This document shows, piece after piece, positions 28,208 through 37,913 of a stretch of 64,000 bases of DNA; positions within the stretch are counted from its first letter, which is position 1, and each line of letters opens with the position of its first letter. Location of the stretch: assembly GCA_050944035.1 (NCBI GenBank), contig JBMNQH010000011.1, positions 8,964-72,963 of the forward strand. Direction: 5' to 3'. The position numbers and the translations under genes were made by a program. The stretch is from JBMNQH01 sp050944035 (GTDB taxonomy: Bacteria; Bacillota; Clostridia; Oscillospirales; Oscillospiraceae). The notes beneath the pieces were generated by a model. The model had not been told where the DNA came from, ran no database searches, and was given only the letters and a program-made list of their open reading frames with translations.

Positions 28208-28234
28208 AATTCCGATCAAAGGACGGATGCAATT

Positions 28235-29695
28235 ATGGCAGAAGGTCTGCTGCACGAGGAATGCGGTGTATTCGGTGTCTGGTCAAAAGAAGAACGCGAT
28301 GTTGCGATGACCACATACTACGGTCTGTTTTCCCTACAGCATCGCGGCCAGGAAAGCTGCGGCATTGTTATCGGCAAAGATGGGCTGTTCCGATCTTATA
28401 AAGATACAGGCATTGTCAACGACGTATTCACACCGGATGTCCTTTCCGATCTTGGAACCGGCACTATGGCAGTCGGGCATGTTCGTTACAGTACCACAGG
28501 CGGCAATGACCGCATGAACGCACAGCCCATTGTGGTCAATCACATGAAAGGATATCTCGCCTTGGCACACAACGGAAACCTGACCAACACTCTGAAGCTC
28601 CGGGAAGAACTGGAGCTGAACGGTGCCATCTTTCACATGACTAGCGATACGGAAGTCATTTCCTATCTCATTATTCGGGAACGGCTGCGGTCCCATTCGA
28701 TTGAGGAAGCGATTTCTCACACTATGGATCTGCTGGAAGGTGCCTATTCTCTTTGCATTATGTCTCCAAAAAAGTTGATCGCAGTTCGCGATCCCCACGG
28801 GTTCCGTCCCCTCTGTTATGGTATTACGTCAGATAGACAATATGTTGTTGCCTCTGAAAGCTGCGCACTGAATGCTGTTGGTGCCAGACTGGTACGCGAT
28901 CTCGCACCAGGTGAAATTATCGTTGTTGATGAAAACGGTCTCCGTTCTATTACAGACCACTGCAATTCAGTTCCCTGCTCTCACTGTGTATTTGAGTATA
29001 TTTATTTTTCCCGTCCAGATTCTATTATCGACGGTGCCTCTGTCCACATGGCACGCCTTCGAGCGGGCGAATTCCTGGCTAAGGCCCATCCTGTAGAAGC
29101 GGATCTTGTGATTGGCGTACCGGATTCCGGTCTGGATGCCGCAGTCGGCTATGCACGGGCATCCGGTATCCACTATGGTATCGGCTTAATCAAAAACAAA
29201 TACGTGGCAAGAACATTTATTGCCCCCAACCAACAGATGCGCGAAAACAAAGTCCGCATTAAACTCAATCCCATTGCAGAGGTGGTGCGTGGAAAGCGCA
29301 TTGTCCTGATCGACGATTCCATCGTCCGTGGAACCACCTCCCGTTATATCGTTGATCTGCTCCGTGAGGCCGGCGCAGCAGAGATTCATATGCGAATTTC
29401 CGCCCCACCATTTGTCAATCCCTGTTATTATGGGACGGATATCGATTCCCGTGAACACTTGATTGCCTGCCATCATACCGTGGATGAAATCGCCGCGATT
29501 ATCGGTGCAGACAGCCTTGGCTATCTCCCACTGGAGGATGTTACAAAACTTTGCGGTGATGCCTGCAGCGGGTTCTGTACCGCCTGTTTCAGCGGCACTT
29601 ACCCTGTTGCTCCTCCTGAAAAAGATTCCGGCAAACGCCGTTTTGAACTTCCCATCAGCGAAAGTCATAAACAGAACAAAACTCCGATACAATAA
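28235..29695 (+). CDS. purF: Amidophosphoribosyltransferase
   Basis: A 486-residue PurF, catalysing the first step of purine synthesis (PRPP and glutamine to phosphoribosylamine). A nine-residue propeptide MAEGLLHEE precedes the nucleophile Cys of CGVFGV. SLQHRGQESCG and the PRPP loop VLIDDSIVRGTTSRYI (about residue 355) are present. Cysteines in SVPCSHC and CGDACSGFCTACFSGTYP fit the Fe-S cluster class. It has its own promoter and a leader hairpin, and it is followed by a terminator before dapF. Cotranscription with dapF and the gltBD genes is possible if the terminator leaks. Confidence 0.95.
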   Translation: MAEGLLHEECGVFGVWSKEERDVAMTTYYGLFSLQHRGQESCGIVIGKDGLFRSYKDTGIVNDVFTPDVLSDLGTGTMAVGHVRYSTTGGNDRMNAQPIVVNHMKGYLALAHNGNLTNTLKLREELELNGAIFHMTSDTEVISYLIIRERLRSHSIEEAISHTMDLLEGAYSLCIMSPKKLIAVRDPHGFRPLCYGITSDRQYVVASESCALNAVGARLVRDLAPGEIIVVDENGLRSITDHCNSVPCSHCVFEYIYFSRPDSIIDGASVHMARLRAGEFLAKAHPVEADLVIGVPDSGLDAAVGYARASGIHYGIGLIKNKYVARTFIAPNQQMRENKVRIKLNPIAEVVRGKRIVLIDDSIVRGTTSRYIVDLLREAGAAEIHMRISAPPFVNPCYYGTDIDSREHLIACHHTVDEIAAIIGADSLGYLPLEDVTKLCGDACSGFCTACFSGTYPVAPPEKDSGKRRFELPISESHKQNKTPIQ

Positions 29696-29714
29696 ATAAA
29701 ATATTTACGGAAGC

Positions 29715-29755
29715 AAAGGCGCTTCAATCGATCCAGATTGAAGCGCCTTTTTTGA
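29715..29755 (+). terminator. Terminator between purF and dapF
   Basis: AAAGGCGCTTCAATC pairs with GATTGAAGCGCCTTT, followed by TTTGATG. Only about 25 bases separate it from the dapF start, with no promoter seen in that space. Confidence 0.85.
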
Positions 29756-29777
29756 TGCATAGGAAGGAATGAAGGTT

Positions 29778-30614
29778 ATGAGATTTACAAAAATGCATGG
29801 CATTGGCAACGACTACATTTATTTTGATTGTATGAAAACCCCGCTGGAGAATCCAGAGGAGTTGGCAATCAAGCTGTCGGACCGTCATAAAGGTGTCGGC
29901 GGCGACGGAATTGTCATGATTTTGCCGTCCGAAACCGCCGATTTCCGAATGCGTATGTTCAATGCCGATGGCAGTGAAGGCAATATGTGTGGCAATGCAA
30001 CCCGTTGTATCGGAAAATTTGTCTATGAGCGGGGTCTGACTGATAAAACGGAATTGACTCTGGAAACCCGTTCCGGTATCAAATATCTTACCCTGACTGT
30101 AGAGGATGGAAACGTCCGTTCTGTTACTGTGGATATGGGCATCGCAGAGTTCCAGCCGGAAAAAATTCCTGTTTTATATGATGGTCCTGCTATGGTGGAT
30201 GCCCCGATTTCAGTAGACGGCAGATTTTGCCGCATTACTGCTGTTTCCATGGGCAATCCCCACTGCGTTCTTTTTACAGATGAAGTGTCTCAACTTTCAC
30301 TGGAACAGATTGGTCCGTCATTTGAAAATCTGTCTATTTTCCCTGACCGCGTCAATACGGAATTTGTCCATAAGATCAGTGATTCCGTCTTTGAAATGCG
30401 CGTATGGGAACGCGGCAGCGGAGAAACCATGGCCTGCGGGACGGGCGCCTGTGCCGTCGCAGCAGCCGCCGTCCGTCTGGGACTGGCAAAAGTGAACAGC
30501 GATATCACCATTCAGTTACGCGGTGGTGATTTACATATTGTTGTGTGTGAATCAGGCAAGGTGCTGATGACCGGCCCTGCCGAATTTGTGTTTGAGGGAG
30601 AATTGATCGTATGA
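29778..30614 (+). CDS. dapF: Diaminopimelate epimerase
   Basis: A 278-residue DapF converting LL- to meso-diaminopimelate for peptidoglycan and lysine. The start RFTKMHGIGNDY is the family signature. The two catalytic cysteines are in NMCGNATRC (about residue 73) and MACGTGACA (about residue 217). The ATG at 29778 is preferred to one at 29769 because the upstream GAAGG is better placed for it. It overlaps dapL by four bases (ATGA). The pair supplies the LL-aminotransferase route. Confidence 0.94.
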   Translation: MRFTKMHGIGNDYIYFDCMKTPLENPEELAIKLSDRHKGVGGDGIVMILPSETADFRMRMFNADGSEGNMCGNATRCIGKFVYERGLTDKTELTLETRSGIKYLTLTVEDGNVRSVTVDMGIAEFQPEKIPVLYDGPAMVDAPISVDGRFCRITAVSMGNPHCVLFTDEVSQLSLEQIGPSFENLSIFPDRVNTEFVHKISDSVFEMRVWERGSGETMACGTGACAVAAAAVRLGLAKVNSDITIQLRGGDLHIVVCESGKVLMTGPAEFVFEGELIV

Positions 30615-31795
30615 AACTAAATCACAACTTTGACGCGATGGAAGAAAATTATCTTTTCGCAAACATCGCAAAGAAAACCGCAGCGTATGCCGCTGCACAT
30701 CCCGACCGGAAAATCATCCGTCTGGGCATCGGCGATGTCACATTACCGCTGGCTCCCGTTGTGGTCAAGGCCATGCAGGAAGGCGCGGCAGATCTTGGAA
30801 TCCAAGATCGTTTCCGCGGCTATCCCGACTATGAGGGTTATGCCTTTCTCAGAGAAGCCATCTCGGACTATTACCGGAGCTTTGGCGTTGCCGTCAAGGC
30901 AGACGAAATTTTTGTCAGCGACGGCGCAAAAAGCGACTGCGGCAACATCGGCGACATCTTTGACCAGGATAACACTGTTCTTGTAACAAATCCTGTTTAT
31001 CCAGTCTATGTCGATTCCAACATCATGGCTGGCAGACGTATTATCTATGCGCCCGGCACCGCGGAAAACGGTTTCGCAGCCATGCCTGATCCAAATGTAC
31101 ACGCTGATATTATCTATCTCTGTTCCCCCAACAATCCAACTGGTGCTGTCTACACAGCGGAACAGTTAAAAGTCTGGGTGGATTATGCCAACGCACAGGA
31201 TGCCATCATCTTATACGACAGTGCTTATGAAGCCTTTATTACAGAAGAAGGCATTCCCCGCAGCATTTTTGCCATTGAAGGCGCACGTACCTGTGCTATC
31301 GAGTTCTGTTCTTTGTCCAAAACTGCTGGTTTTACCGGCACCCGCTGCGGCTATACCGTGATTCCACATGAATTAAACCGGGACGGACACAACATTTACA
31401 AGCTGTGGTATCGCCGGCAGGCAACCAAGTTCAATGGGGTTTCCTGGCCGGTACAGTGTGCAGCAGCAGCGGTCTTTTCCCCAACCGGTCTGGAGCAGAT
31501 TCAAAAAAATCTGGCGTACTACCGCGAGAATGCACGTATCATCATGCAGGGGCTGGATGCCTGCGGCATCCATTACACCGGCGGTAAAAATTCCCCTTAC
31601 ATCTGGTTGGAGTGCCCCAACGGTATGAGCAGCTGGGAGTTTTTCGATTATCTGCTGGAGGAAGCAAATGTCGTCGGTACCCCTGGCGCAGGATTTGGCA
31701 GCTGTGGCGAAGGGTATTTCCGCCTGACCAGTTTTGGCAGCCACGAAGCAACTGCGGAGGCAATAGATCGCATCCGCGCGTTAATGGAGAATTGA
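30611..31795 (+). CDS. dapL: LL-diaminopimelate aminotransferase
   Basis: A 394-residue PLP enzyme that makes LL-diaminopimelate directly from tetrahydrodipicolinate with glutamate as amino donor. This is the DapL route used in plants, Chlamydiae and many Clostridia. It has an N-terminal block with YLFANIAKKT and RLGIGDVTLPL, then SDGAKSDCGN, VYPVYVDSNIM and the PLP lysine in CSLSKTAGFTGTRCGY (about residue 236). The start overlaps the dapF stop by four bases. gltB begins three bases after its stop, so glutamate supply and use are in one transcript. Confidence 0.93.
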   Translation: MKLNHNFDAMEENYLFANIAKKTAAYAAAHPDRKIIRLGIGDVTLPLAPVVVKAMQEGAADLGIQDRFRGYPDYEGYAFLREAISDYYRSFGVAVKADEIFVSDGAKSDCGNIGDIFDQDNTVLVTNPVYPVYVDSNIMAGRRIIYAPGTAENGFAAMPDPNVHADIIYLCSPNNPTGAVYTAEQLKVWVDYANAQDAIILYDSAYEAFITEEGIPRSIFAIEGARTCAIEFCSLSKTAGFTGTRCGYTVIPHELNRDGHNIYKLWYRRQATKFNGVSWPVQCAAAAVFSPTGLEQIQKNLAYYRENARIIMQGLDACGIHYTGGKNSPYIWLECPNGMSSWEFFDYLLEEANVVGTPGAGFGSCGEGYFRLTSFGSHEATAEAIDRIRALMEN

Positions 31796-31798
31796 GCA

Positions 31799-34700
31799 AT
31801 GAAGGATTATCAACCTGGATTATATGACCCTCGTTTTGAACACGATGCCTGCGGCATCGGCGCTGTGGTCGATATCAAAGGCAGACCATCTCACAAGACG
31901 GTGGATGATGCCCTGAAAATTGTAGAAAAACTGGAACACCGTGCAGGCAAAGATGCTGCCGGAGAAACCGGTGATGGCGTCGGTATTCTGTTGCAGGTAT
32001 CTCACACCTTTTTCAAAAAGGCTGCTGCCGAGGTCGGTATTGCACTCAAAGAGGCCCGTGACTACGGTGTCGGCATGTTCTTCTTCCCTCAGGACACCTT
32101 GCAGCGCAATCAGGCACGCAAAATGTTTGAAGTCATTGCCGAAAAAGAAGGTCTGAAATTTCTTGGCTGGCGTAAAGTTCCCACCTGTCCCGAAATTCTT
32201 GGGCAGAAAGCGCGTGACTGCATGCCTTATATCATGCAGTGCTTTATTGAACGCCCTGAGGGAACCGCCCGCGGCTTAGACTTTGATCGAAAGCTATACA
32301 TTGCCCGACGTGTTTTTGAACAGAGCAATGTCAATACCTATGTAGCGTCTCTTTCCAGCCGTACCATCGCCTATAAGGGGATGTTCCTGGTCGGACAATT
32401 GCGCAAGTTCTATCTCGATCTGCAAAGTCCTGACTACGAAGCGGCCATCGCGATGGTACACTCTCGCTTTTCGACCAATACCAATCCGAGCTGGGAACGC
32501 GCCCATCCAAACCGCTTGATCCTACATAACGGGGAAATCAATACCATCCGCGGCAATGTCGACCGCATGCTTGCCCGCGAGGAAACCATGTCCTCCCCAG
32601 TGATGGAGGAAAATATGGACAAAATCCTCCCAGTTGTCAACAGCGAAGGCAGCGATTCGGCGATGCTGGACAACACACTGGAATTTCTGATGATGAACGG
32701 CATGGATCTGCCGCTTGCCATGATGATTACCATTCCGGAACCCTGGATGAACGATAAAAACATGAGCCGTGAAAAACGGGATCTGTACCGCTATTATGCG
32801 ACCATGATGGAACCCTGGGACGGGCCTGCTTCCATCCTGTTCACCGACGGTGATAAAGTCGGTGCAATTCTCGACCGCAATGGTCTGCGCCCCTCCCGTT
32901 ACTATATCACCGACGATGACCGTCTAATCCTCGCCTCTGAGGTCGGCGTACTGGACATTCCCTCAGAAAAAATTATTGGCAAATACCGTTTGCAGCCTGG
33001 AAAAATGCTGCTGGTTGACACCGCTGAGGGCCGTCTGATCTCTGACGAAGAATGCAAGTCCTATTATGCCGCTCGGCAGCCCTATGGTGAGTGGCTGGAT
33101 ATGAACCTCGTTCGTCTGGAAGATCTGTCTGTCCCCAACAAGAAGGTCGACCATTACAGCCAGGAGGAGCGGGATCGTCTGTACAAAGCTTTTGGTTATA
33201 CCTATGAAGATGTGAAAAACGGCATCATCCCCATGGCAAAGAATGGCACCGAGTCCACAGCATCCATGGGTACAGATGTTCCCCTCGCTGTTCTCTCTGA
33301 AAAGCACCAGCCGCTGTTTAACTACTTCAAGCAGTTGTTTGCACAAGTTACGAATCCGCCTATCGACGCAATCCGCGAGGAAATCGTGACCGACACCACA
33401 GTCTATGTCGGTTCCGACGGCAATCTGCTGGAAGAGAAGCATGAGAACTGTACTGTTCTGCAAATCCACAACCCGATTTTGACCAGTGTGGATCTGATGG
33501 CAATTCGCAATATGGACCATCCCGGTTTCAAAGTTGAGACGGTTTCCCTGCTCTACTACAAGAATACACCGCTGAAACGTGCACTGGACCATCTGTTTGT
33601 CAACTGCGACCGTGCCTACCGCAACGGCGCCAACATTCTGATCCTCTCCGACCGCGGCGTGGATGAAAACCATGTGGCTATCCCCTCTCTGCTTGCCGTT
33701 TCCGCGATGGAGCAGTATCTGATCCGCACCAAGAAGCGCACGGCCGTTTCCATCATTCTGGAAAGTGCGGAACCGCGTGACGTTCATCACTTTGCCACTT
33801 TGCTCGGCTATGGCGCCCGCGCTGTCAACCCCTATCTCGCCCATGAGTGTATCACCGAATGCATTGACATCGGTATTCTGGATAAGGATTACCACACCGC
33901 AATCGCCGACTACAACAAAGCCATTCTGCATGGCATTGTCAAAATTGCATCTAAGATGGGTGTTTCCACCTTGCAATCTTACCAGTCCTCTCAGATCTTT
34001 GAGGCCATCGGTATCCGACAAGATGTCATTGACGAATACTTCACCAACACGATCAGCCGGGTCGGCGGCATCGGTCTAGAAGAAATTGATGAAGGCGTTG
34101 ACTATCGTCATAGCCATGCCTTTGATCCGTTGGGACTTGGTATTGATACCTCTCTGGACAGTGTCGGTCTGCACAAACTGCGCAGCGGTGATGACAAGGA
34201 GGATCATCTTTACAATCCTGCGACCATCGTCGCTTTGCGTGACTCTACCCATACAGGGAGCTACGAACGCTTTAAAGAATATACTGCAATGGTCGACGAT
34301 GAACGCCGTGTCCATACCCTTCGCGGTTTGTTGGAATTTAATTTTCCTGAAGACGGCGGCATTCCGCTGGAAGAAGTTGAGCCTGTAGAAAATATCGTTT
34401 GTCGCTTCAAAACTGGCGCCATGTCCTACGGCTCCATCTCACAGGAAGCTCACGAATGCATGGCCATTGCAATGAACCGTCTCGGCGGTAAGTCGAATTC
34501 CGGCGAAGGCGGTGAAATGCCTGATCGCCTGAACACCGAGCGCTCCAGCGCCATCAAACAGGTTGCATCCGGCCGCTTTGGCGTTACCAGCGAATACCTC
34601 GTCAGTGCAAAGGAAATTCAGATCAAGATGGCACAGGGGGCAAAACCAGGTGAAGGCGGCCATCTTCCCGGACAGAAAGTTTATCCCTGGATTGCAAAAA

Positions 34701-36325
34701 CTCGTTATTCCACTCCGGGCGTCACGTTGATTTCTCCTCCGCCTCATCATGATATCTATTCCATCGAAGATCTTGCACAGCTGATCTACGACTTGAAAAA
34801 TGCAAACCGCCGCGCAAGAATCTCTGTGAAACTGGTTTCCGAGGCAGGCGTTGGTACCATTGCCTGTGGCGTTGCCAAGGCAGGTGCACAGGTTGTCCTG
34901 ATCTCCGGTTACGACGGCGGTACCGGTGCGGCGCCGCAGAGTTCTATCCATCATGCTGGTCTGCCTTGGGAGCTCGGTCTTGCTGAAGCGCATCAAACCC
35001 TGATCGACAATGGTCTGCGCAGCCGGGTCATCCTCGAAACCGACGGCAAACTGATGAGCGGCCGCGATGTTGCAATTGCTGCGATGCTTGGTGCAGAAGA
35101 GTTTGGGTTTGCCACAGCTCCGCTTGTCACCATGGGCTGTGTCATGATGCGTGTCTGCAATCTGGACACCTGTCCGGTCGGCATTGCAACGCAGAATCCA
35201 GAGCTCCGCTGCAGGTTCAGCGGTAAACCGGAATATGTGATGAACTTCATGTGTTTCATTGCGCAGGAACTCCGCGAAATCATGGCAAAGCTCGGCATCC
35301 GCACCGTCGACGAGCTGGTCGGTCGAACCGATCTCATCCACGTCCGTGACCAGCTTCCCACCGAACGTGCTGCCATGGTCGATTTGTCCCGTATCCTCGA
35401 CCGCAGCCATGAGGACACGCATCCAGTACATTTCCATCCAGAAGACATCTTCGATTTCAAATTGGACGGTACATTGGATGAAACCATTTTGATTCCACGT
35501 TTTGAACGTGCTCTGGAAAGTGGTCAAAAAGCGCAGATTACACTGGCTGTCTCCAGTACCAACCGTACGCTCGGCACCATTTTCGGTTCTGAGATTACAC
35601 GCCGCTGGGGCAATTCTCTCGCAAATGATACCTTTACTGTCCACTGTATCGGCGGCGGCGGTCAGTCTTTCGGTGCCTTCATTCCCAAAGGTCTGACCAT
35701 GGAGCTGGAAGGTGACAGCAATGACTACTTCGGCAAGGGATTGTCCGGCGGGAAACTGATCGTCTATCCGCCGAAGGAAAGTGTCTTTGCCGCACAGGAT
35801 AACATCATCATCGGCAACGTCGCGTTGTATGGTGCCACTTCCGGTGCAGCTTATATCAACGGCATTGCCGGCGAACGCTTCTGTGTCCGCAACTCCGGTG
35901 CAACCGCGGTTGTCGAAGGCGTTGGCAACCATGGCTGTGAGTACATGACAGGCGGCCGCGTTGTCGTTCTTGGCAACACCGGCAAAAACTTTGCGGCCGG
36001 TATGAGCGGTGGTACCGCCTATGTCCTTGATACCAACCACCAGCTTTATCTCAATATTAACAAAGAAATGGTTACCATGAGTGTGGTCAGCGAAAAGCAT
36101 GACATTGCAGAACTGCGTGGAATGATTGAAGATCATGTCGCTGCGACAGGCTCCGCACTGGGTAAGAAAATCCTGGCAGATTTTGCGTCTTATCTGCCAA
36201 AATTTAAAAAGGTTATTCCCAATGATTACAGCCAGATGCTGATCGCAATCGGCCAGCTGGAAGAAAAGGGAATGCCCCGTGAAGAAGCCGAAATCGAAGC
36301 GTTCTATCAAATGAAAAAGGCGTAA
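31799..36325 (+). CDS. gltB: Glutamate synthase large subunit
   Basis: A 1508-residue GltB, with glutaminase and FMN sites, which moves the glutamine amide to 2-oxoglutarate. The propeptide of about 17 residues ends before the nucleophile Cys18 (EHDACGIGAV). The 3Fe-4S cysteines are in CVMMRVCNLDTCPVG (about residue 1115). The FMN-binding synthase domain shows GAMSYGSISQEAHECMA, KPGEGGHLPGQKV and SGYDGGTGAAP. The C-terminal GXGXG beta-helix ends in GMSGGTAYVLD. Full length, in phase with dapL (3-base gap) and gltD (14 bases). Confidence 0.97.
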   Translation: MKDYQPGLYDPRFEHDACGIGAVVDIKGRPSHKTVDDALKIVEKLEHRAGKDAAGETGDGVGILLQVSHTFFKKAAAEVGIALKEARDYGVGMFFFPQDTLQRNQARKMFEVIAEKEGLKFLGWRKVPTCPEILGQKARDCMPYIMQCFIERPEGTARGLDFDRKLYIARRVFEQSNVNTYVASLSSRTIAYKGMFLVGQLRKFYLDLQSPDYEAAIAMVHSRFSTNTNPSWERAHPNRLILHNGEINTIRGNVDRMLAREETMSSPVMEENMDKILPVVNSEGSDSAMLDNTLEFLMMNGMDLPLAMMITIPEPWMNDKNMSREKRDLYRYYATMMEPWDGPASILFTDGDKVGAILDRNGLRPSRYYITDDDRLILASEVGVLDIPSEKIIGKYRLQPGKMLLVDTAEGRLISDEECKSYYAARQPYGEWLDMNLVRLEDLSVPNKKVDHYSQEERDRLYKAFGYTYEDVKNGIIPMAKNGTESTASMGTDVPLAVLSEKHQPLFNYFKQLFAQVTNPPIDAIREEIVTDTTVYVGSDGNLLEEKHENCTVLQIHNPILTSVDLMAIRNMDHPGFKVETVSLLYYKNTPLKRALDHLFVNCDRAYRNGANILILSDRGVDENHVAIPSLLAVSAMEQYLIRTKKRTAVSIILESAEPRDVHHFATLLGYGARAVNPYLAHECITECIDIGILDKDYHTAIADYNKAILHGIVKIASKMGVSTLQSYQSSQIFEAIGIRQDVIDEYFTNTISRVGGIGLEEIDEGVDYRHSHAFDPLGLGIDTSLDSVGLHKLRSGDDKEDHLYNPATIVALRDSTHTGSYERFKEYTAMVDDERRVHTLRGLLEFNFPEDGGIPLEEVEPVENIVCRFKTGAMSYGSISQEAHECMAIAMNRLGGKSNSGEGGEMPDRLNTERSSAIKQVASGRFGVTSEYLVSAKEIQIKMAQGAKPGEGGHLPGQKVYPWIAKTRYSTPGVTLISPPPHHDIYSIEDLAQLIYDLKNANRRARISVKLVSEAGVGTIACGVAKAGAQVVLISGYDGGTGAAPQSSIHHAGLPWELGLAEAHQTLIDNGLRSRVILETDGKLMSGRDVAIAAMLGAEEFGFATAPLVTMGCVMMRVCNLDTCPVGIATQNPELRCRFSGKPEYVMNFMCFIAQELREIMAKLGIRTVDELVGRTDLIHVRDQLPTERAAMVDLSRILDRSHEDTHPVHFHPEDIFDFKLDGTLDETILIPRFERALESGQKAQITLAVSSTNRTLGTIFGSEITRRWGNSLANDTFTVHCIGGGGQSFGAFIPKGLTMELEGDSNDYFGKGLSGGKLIVYPPKESVFAAQDNIIIGNVALYGATSGAAYINGIAGERFCVRNSGATAVVEGVGNHGCEYMTGGRVVVLGNTGKNFAAGMSGGTAYVLDTNHQLYLNINKEMVTMSVVSEKHDIAELRGMIEDHVAATGSALGKKILADFASYLPKFKKVIPNDYSQMLIAIGQLEEKGMPREEAEIEAFYQMKKA

Positions 36326-36339
36326 AGGAGGAACGAACC

Positions 36340-37827
36340 ATGGGAAAACCAACTGGATTTTTAGAGTTTGACCGCTGCAACAATCAGGTCAAAGCGCCAA
36401 AGGAACGCATTGCGGATTTCTGCGAGTTCCATCCTCCGCTTGACCGTGCCGAGCGGCAAAACCAGGGTGCACGCTGCATGAACTGCGGCGTCCCCTTCTG
36501 TCAGTCTGCGATGATGCTAAACGGCGCTGTTTCCGGCTGTCCTCTGCACAATCTCATTCCTGAATGGAACGACGAGCTGTACAACGGTACCTGGAACCAC
36601 GCATTTGACCGTCTGCATAAAACCAACAACTTTCCGGAATTCACCGGAAGAGTCTGTCCTGCTCTCTGCGAGGCGGCTTGTACTTGCGGCATGAACGGCG
36701 ATCCCGTTACGGTCCGGGAAAATGAACTGGCCATTGTTGAAAATGCTTATGCAACAGGTCACATTCAGCCGCGCATTCCGAAGGTTCGTACTGATTATCG
36801 CATTGCTGTCGTTGGCAGTGGTCCCGCCGGTTTGGCAGCCGCGGATCAACTCAATCAACGCGGGCATTCTGTTACGGTATTCGAGCGGGACGACCGTGTT
36901 GGAGGTCTGCTGATGTATGGCATCCCCAATATGAAACTGGAAAAGCAGATCATCGACCGTCGAATTCATCTGATGCAGGAGGAAGGCATCAAGTTTATTA
37001 CGGAAGCGGATATTGGCCGTACCATTTCCGCCAAAAGCATTTTGGCGGAGTACGACGCAATTCTGCTCTGCTGCGGAGCAAAGAATCCTCGCAAACTGTC
37101 CGTAGAAGAACAGGAACTGGAAGGCATTTATTTCGCAGTCGATTTTCTGAAAGCAACGACCAAAAGTTTGCTTGACTCCAATTTGACCGATGGAAAATTT
37201 TTGTCTGCGAAGGATCGCCATGTTGTCATCGTTGGCGGCGGTGACACCGGCAACGACTGCGTCGGCACCTGTATCCGCCACGGCTGCGCTTCCGTTACAC
37301 AGTTGGAAATGATGCCGAAACTGCCGGATACTCGTGCAGAAAATAACCCCTGGCCACAATGGCCCCGTGTCTGCAAAACAGACTATGGACAGGAAGAGTC
37401 CATCGCCGTATTCGGACGGGATCCTCGTGTTTATCAGACGACTGTGAAAGCGCTGCATACTGATGAAGATGGTCATCTTCGCAGCATTACAACTGTCCGC
37501 CTTGCAGCGGAGCGGGACGAAGCGACCGGCCGCCTTCGCATGACCGAGATTGCCGGAAGCGAAGAAACCATTCAAGCAGATCTTCTGCTGATCGCGGCTG
37601 GTTTTCTTGGTTGCGAATCCTATGTAACGGACGCCTTTGGCGTTGGCCAAACCGCCCGCGGCACAGCTGCTTCTGAGAAAAACAAACATGCTACCAGCGT
37701 TGACAAAGTTTTCACTGCTGGCGATATGCGTCGTGGACAGTCTTTGGTTGTCTGGGCAATTGCCGAAGGAAGAGCAGCTGCAAAAGAAGTCGATGCCTAC
37801 TTGATGGGCTATACCAATATGATATGA
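36340..37827 (+). CDS. gltD: Glutamate synthase small subunit
   Basis: A 495-residue GltD that takes electrons from NADPH to the large subunit. The N-terminal Fe-S cysteines appear in CMNCGVPFC, GCPLHNLIPEW and CPALCEAACTCG. The FAD loop is VVGSGPAGLAAADQL (about residue 157), and the NADPH loop is VIVGGGDTGNDCVGTCIRHG (about residue 297). AAAGGAGG lies just before the ATG. It ends the dapF-dapL-gltB-gltD operon, followed by a bidirectional terminator. Confidence 0.97.
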   Translation: MGKPTGFLEFDRCNNQVKAPKERIADFCEFHPPLDRAERQNQGARCMNCGVPFCQSAMMLNGAVSGCPLHNLIPEWNDELYNGTWNHAFDRLHKTNNFPEFTGRVCPALCEAACTCGMNGDPVTVRENELAIVENAYATGHIQPRIPKVRTDYRIAVVGSGPAGLAAADQLNQRGHSVTVFERDDRVGGLLMYGIPNMKLEKQIIDRRIHLMQEEGIKFITEADIGRTISAKSILAEYDAILLCCGAKNPRKLSVEEQELEGIYFAVDFLKATTKSLLDSNLTDGKFLSAKDRHVVIVGGGDTGNDCVGTCIRHGCASVTQLEMMPKLPDTRAENNPWPQWPRVCKTDYGQEESIAVFGRDPRVYQTTVKALHTDEDGHLRSITTVRLAAERDEATGRLRMTEIAGSEETIQADLLLIAAGFLGCESYVTDAFGVGQTARGTAASEKNKHATSVDKVFTAGDMRRGQSLVVWAIAEGRAAAKEVDAYLMGYTNMI

Positions 37828-37856
37828 TTTCCCTCTCAAACCTCTAACCCCAAACA

Positions 37857-37888
37857 AAATCGCCATTGCGTTCTGCAATGGCGATTTT
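37857..37888. terminator. Bidirectional terminator after gltD
   Basis: AAAATCGCCATTGC pairs with GCAATGGCGATTTT around GTTCT. Confidence 0.88.
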
Positions 37889-37913
37889 GTTCTTTTATTA
37901 TCAGAGCTAAAAG

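Noticed and set aside
34439..36352. 637-codon open frame antisense to gltB
   Set aside because: It is the shadow of gltB, has low-complexity Asn/Asp/His-rich composition and no ribosome site; gltB has all catalytic motifs.
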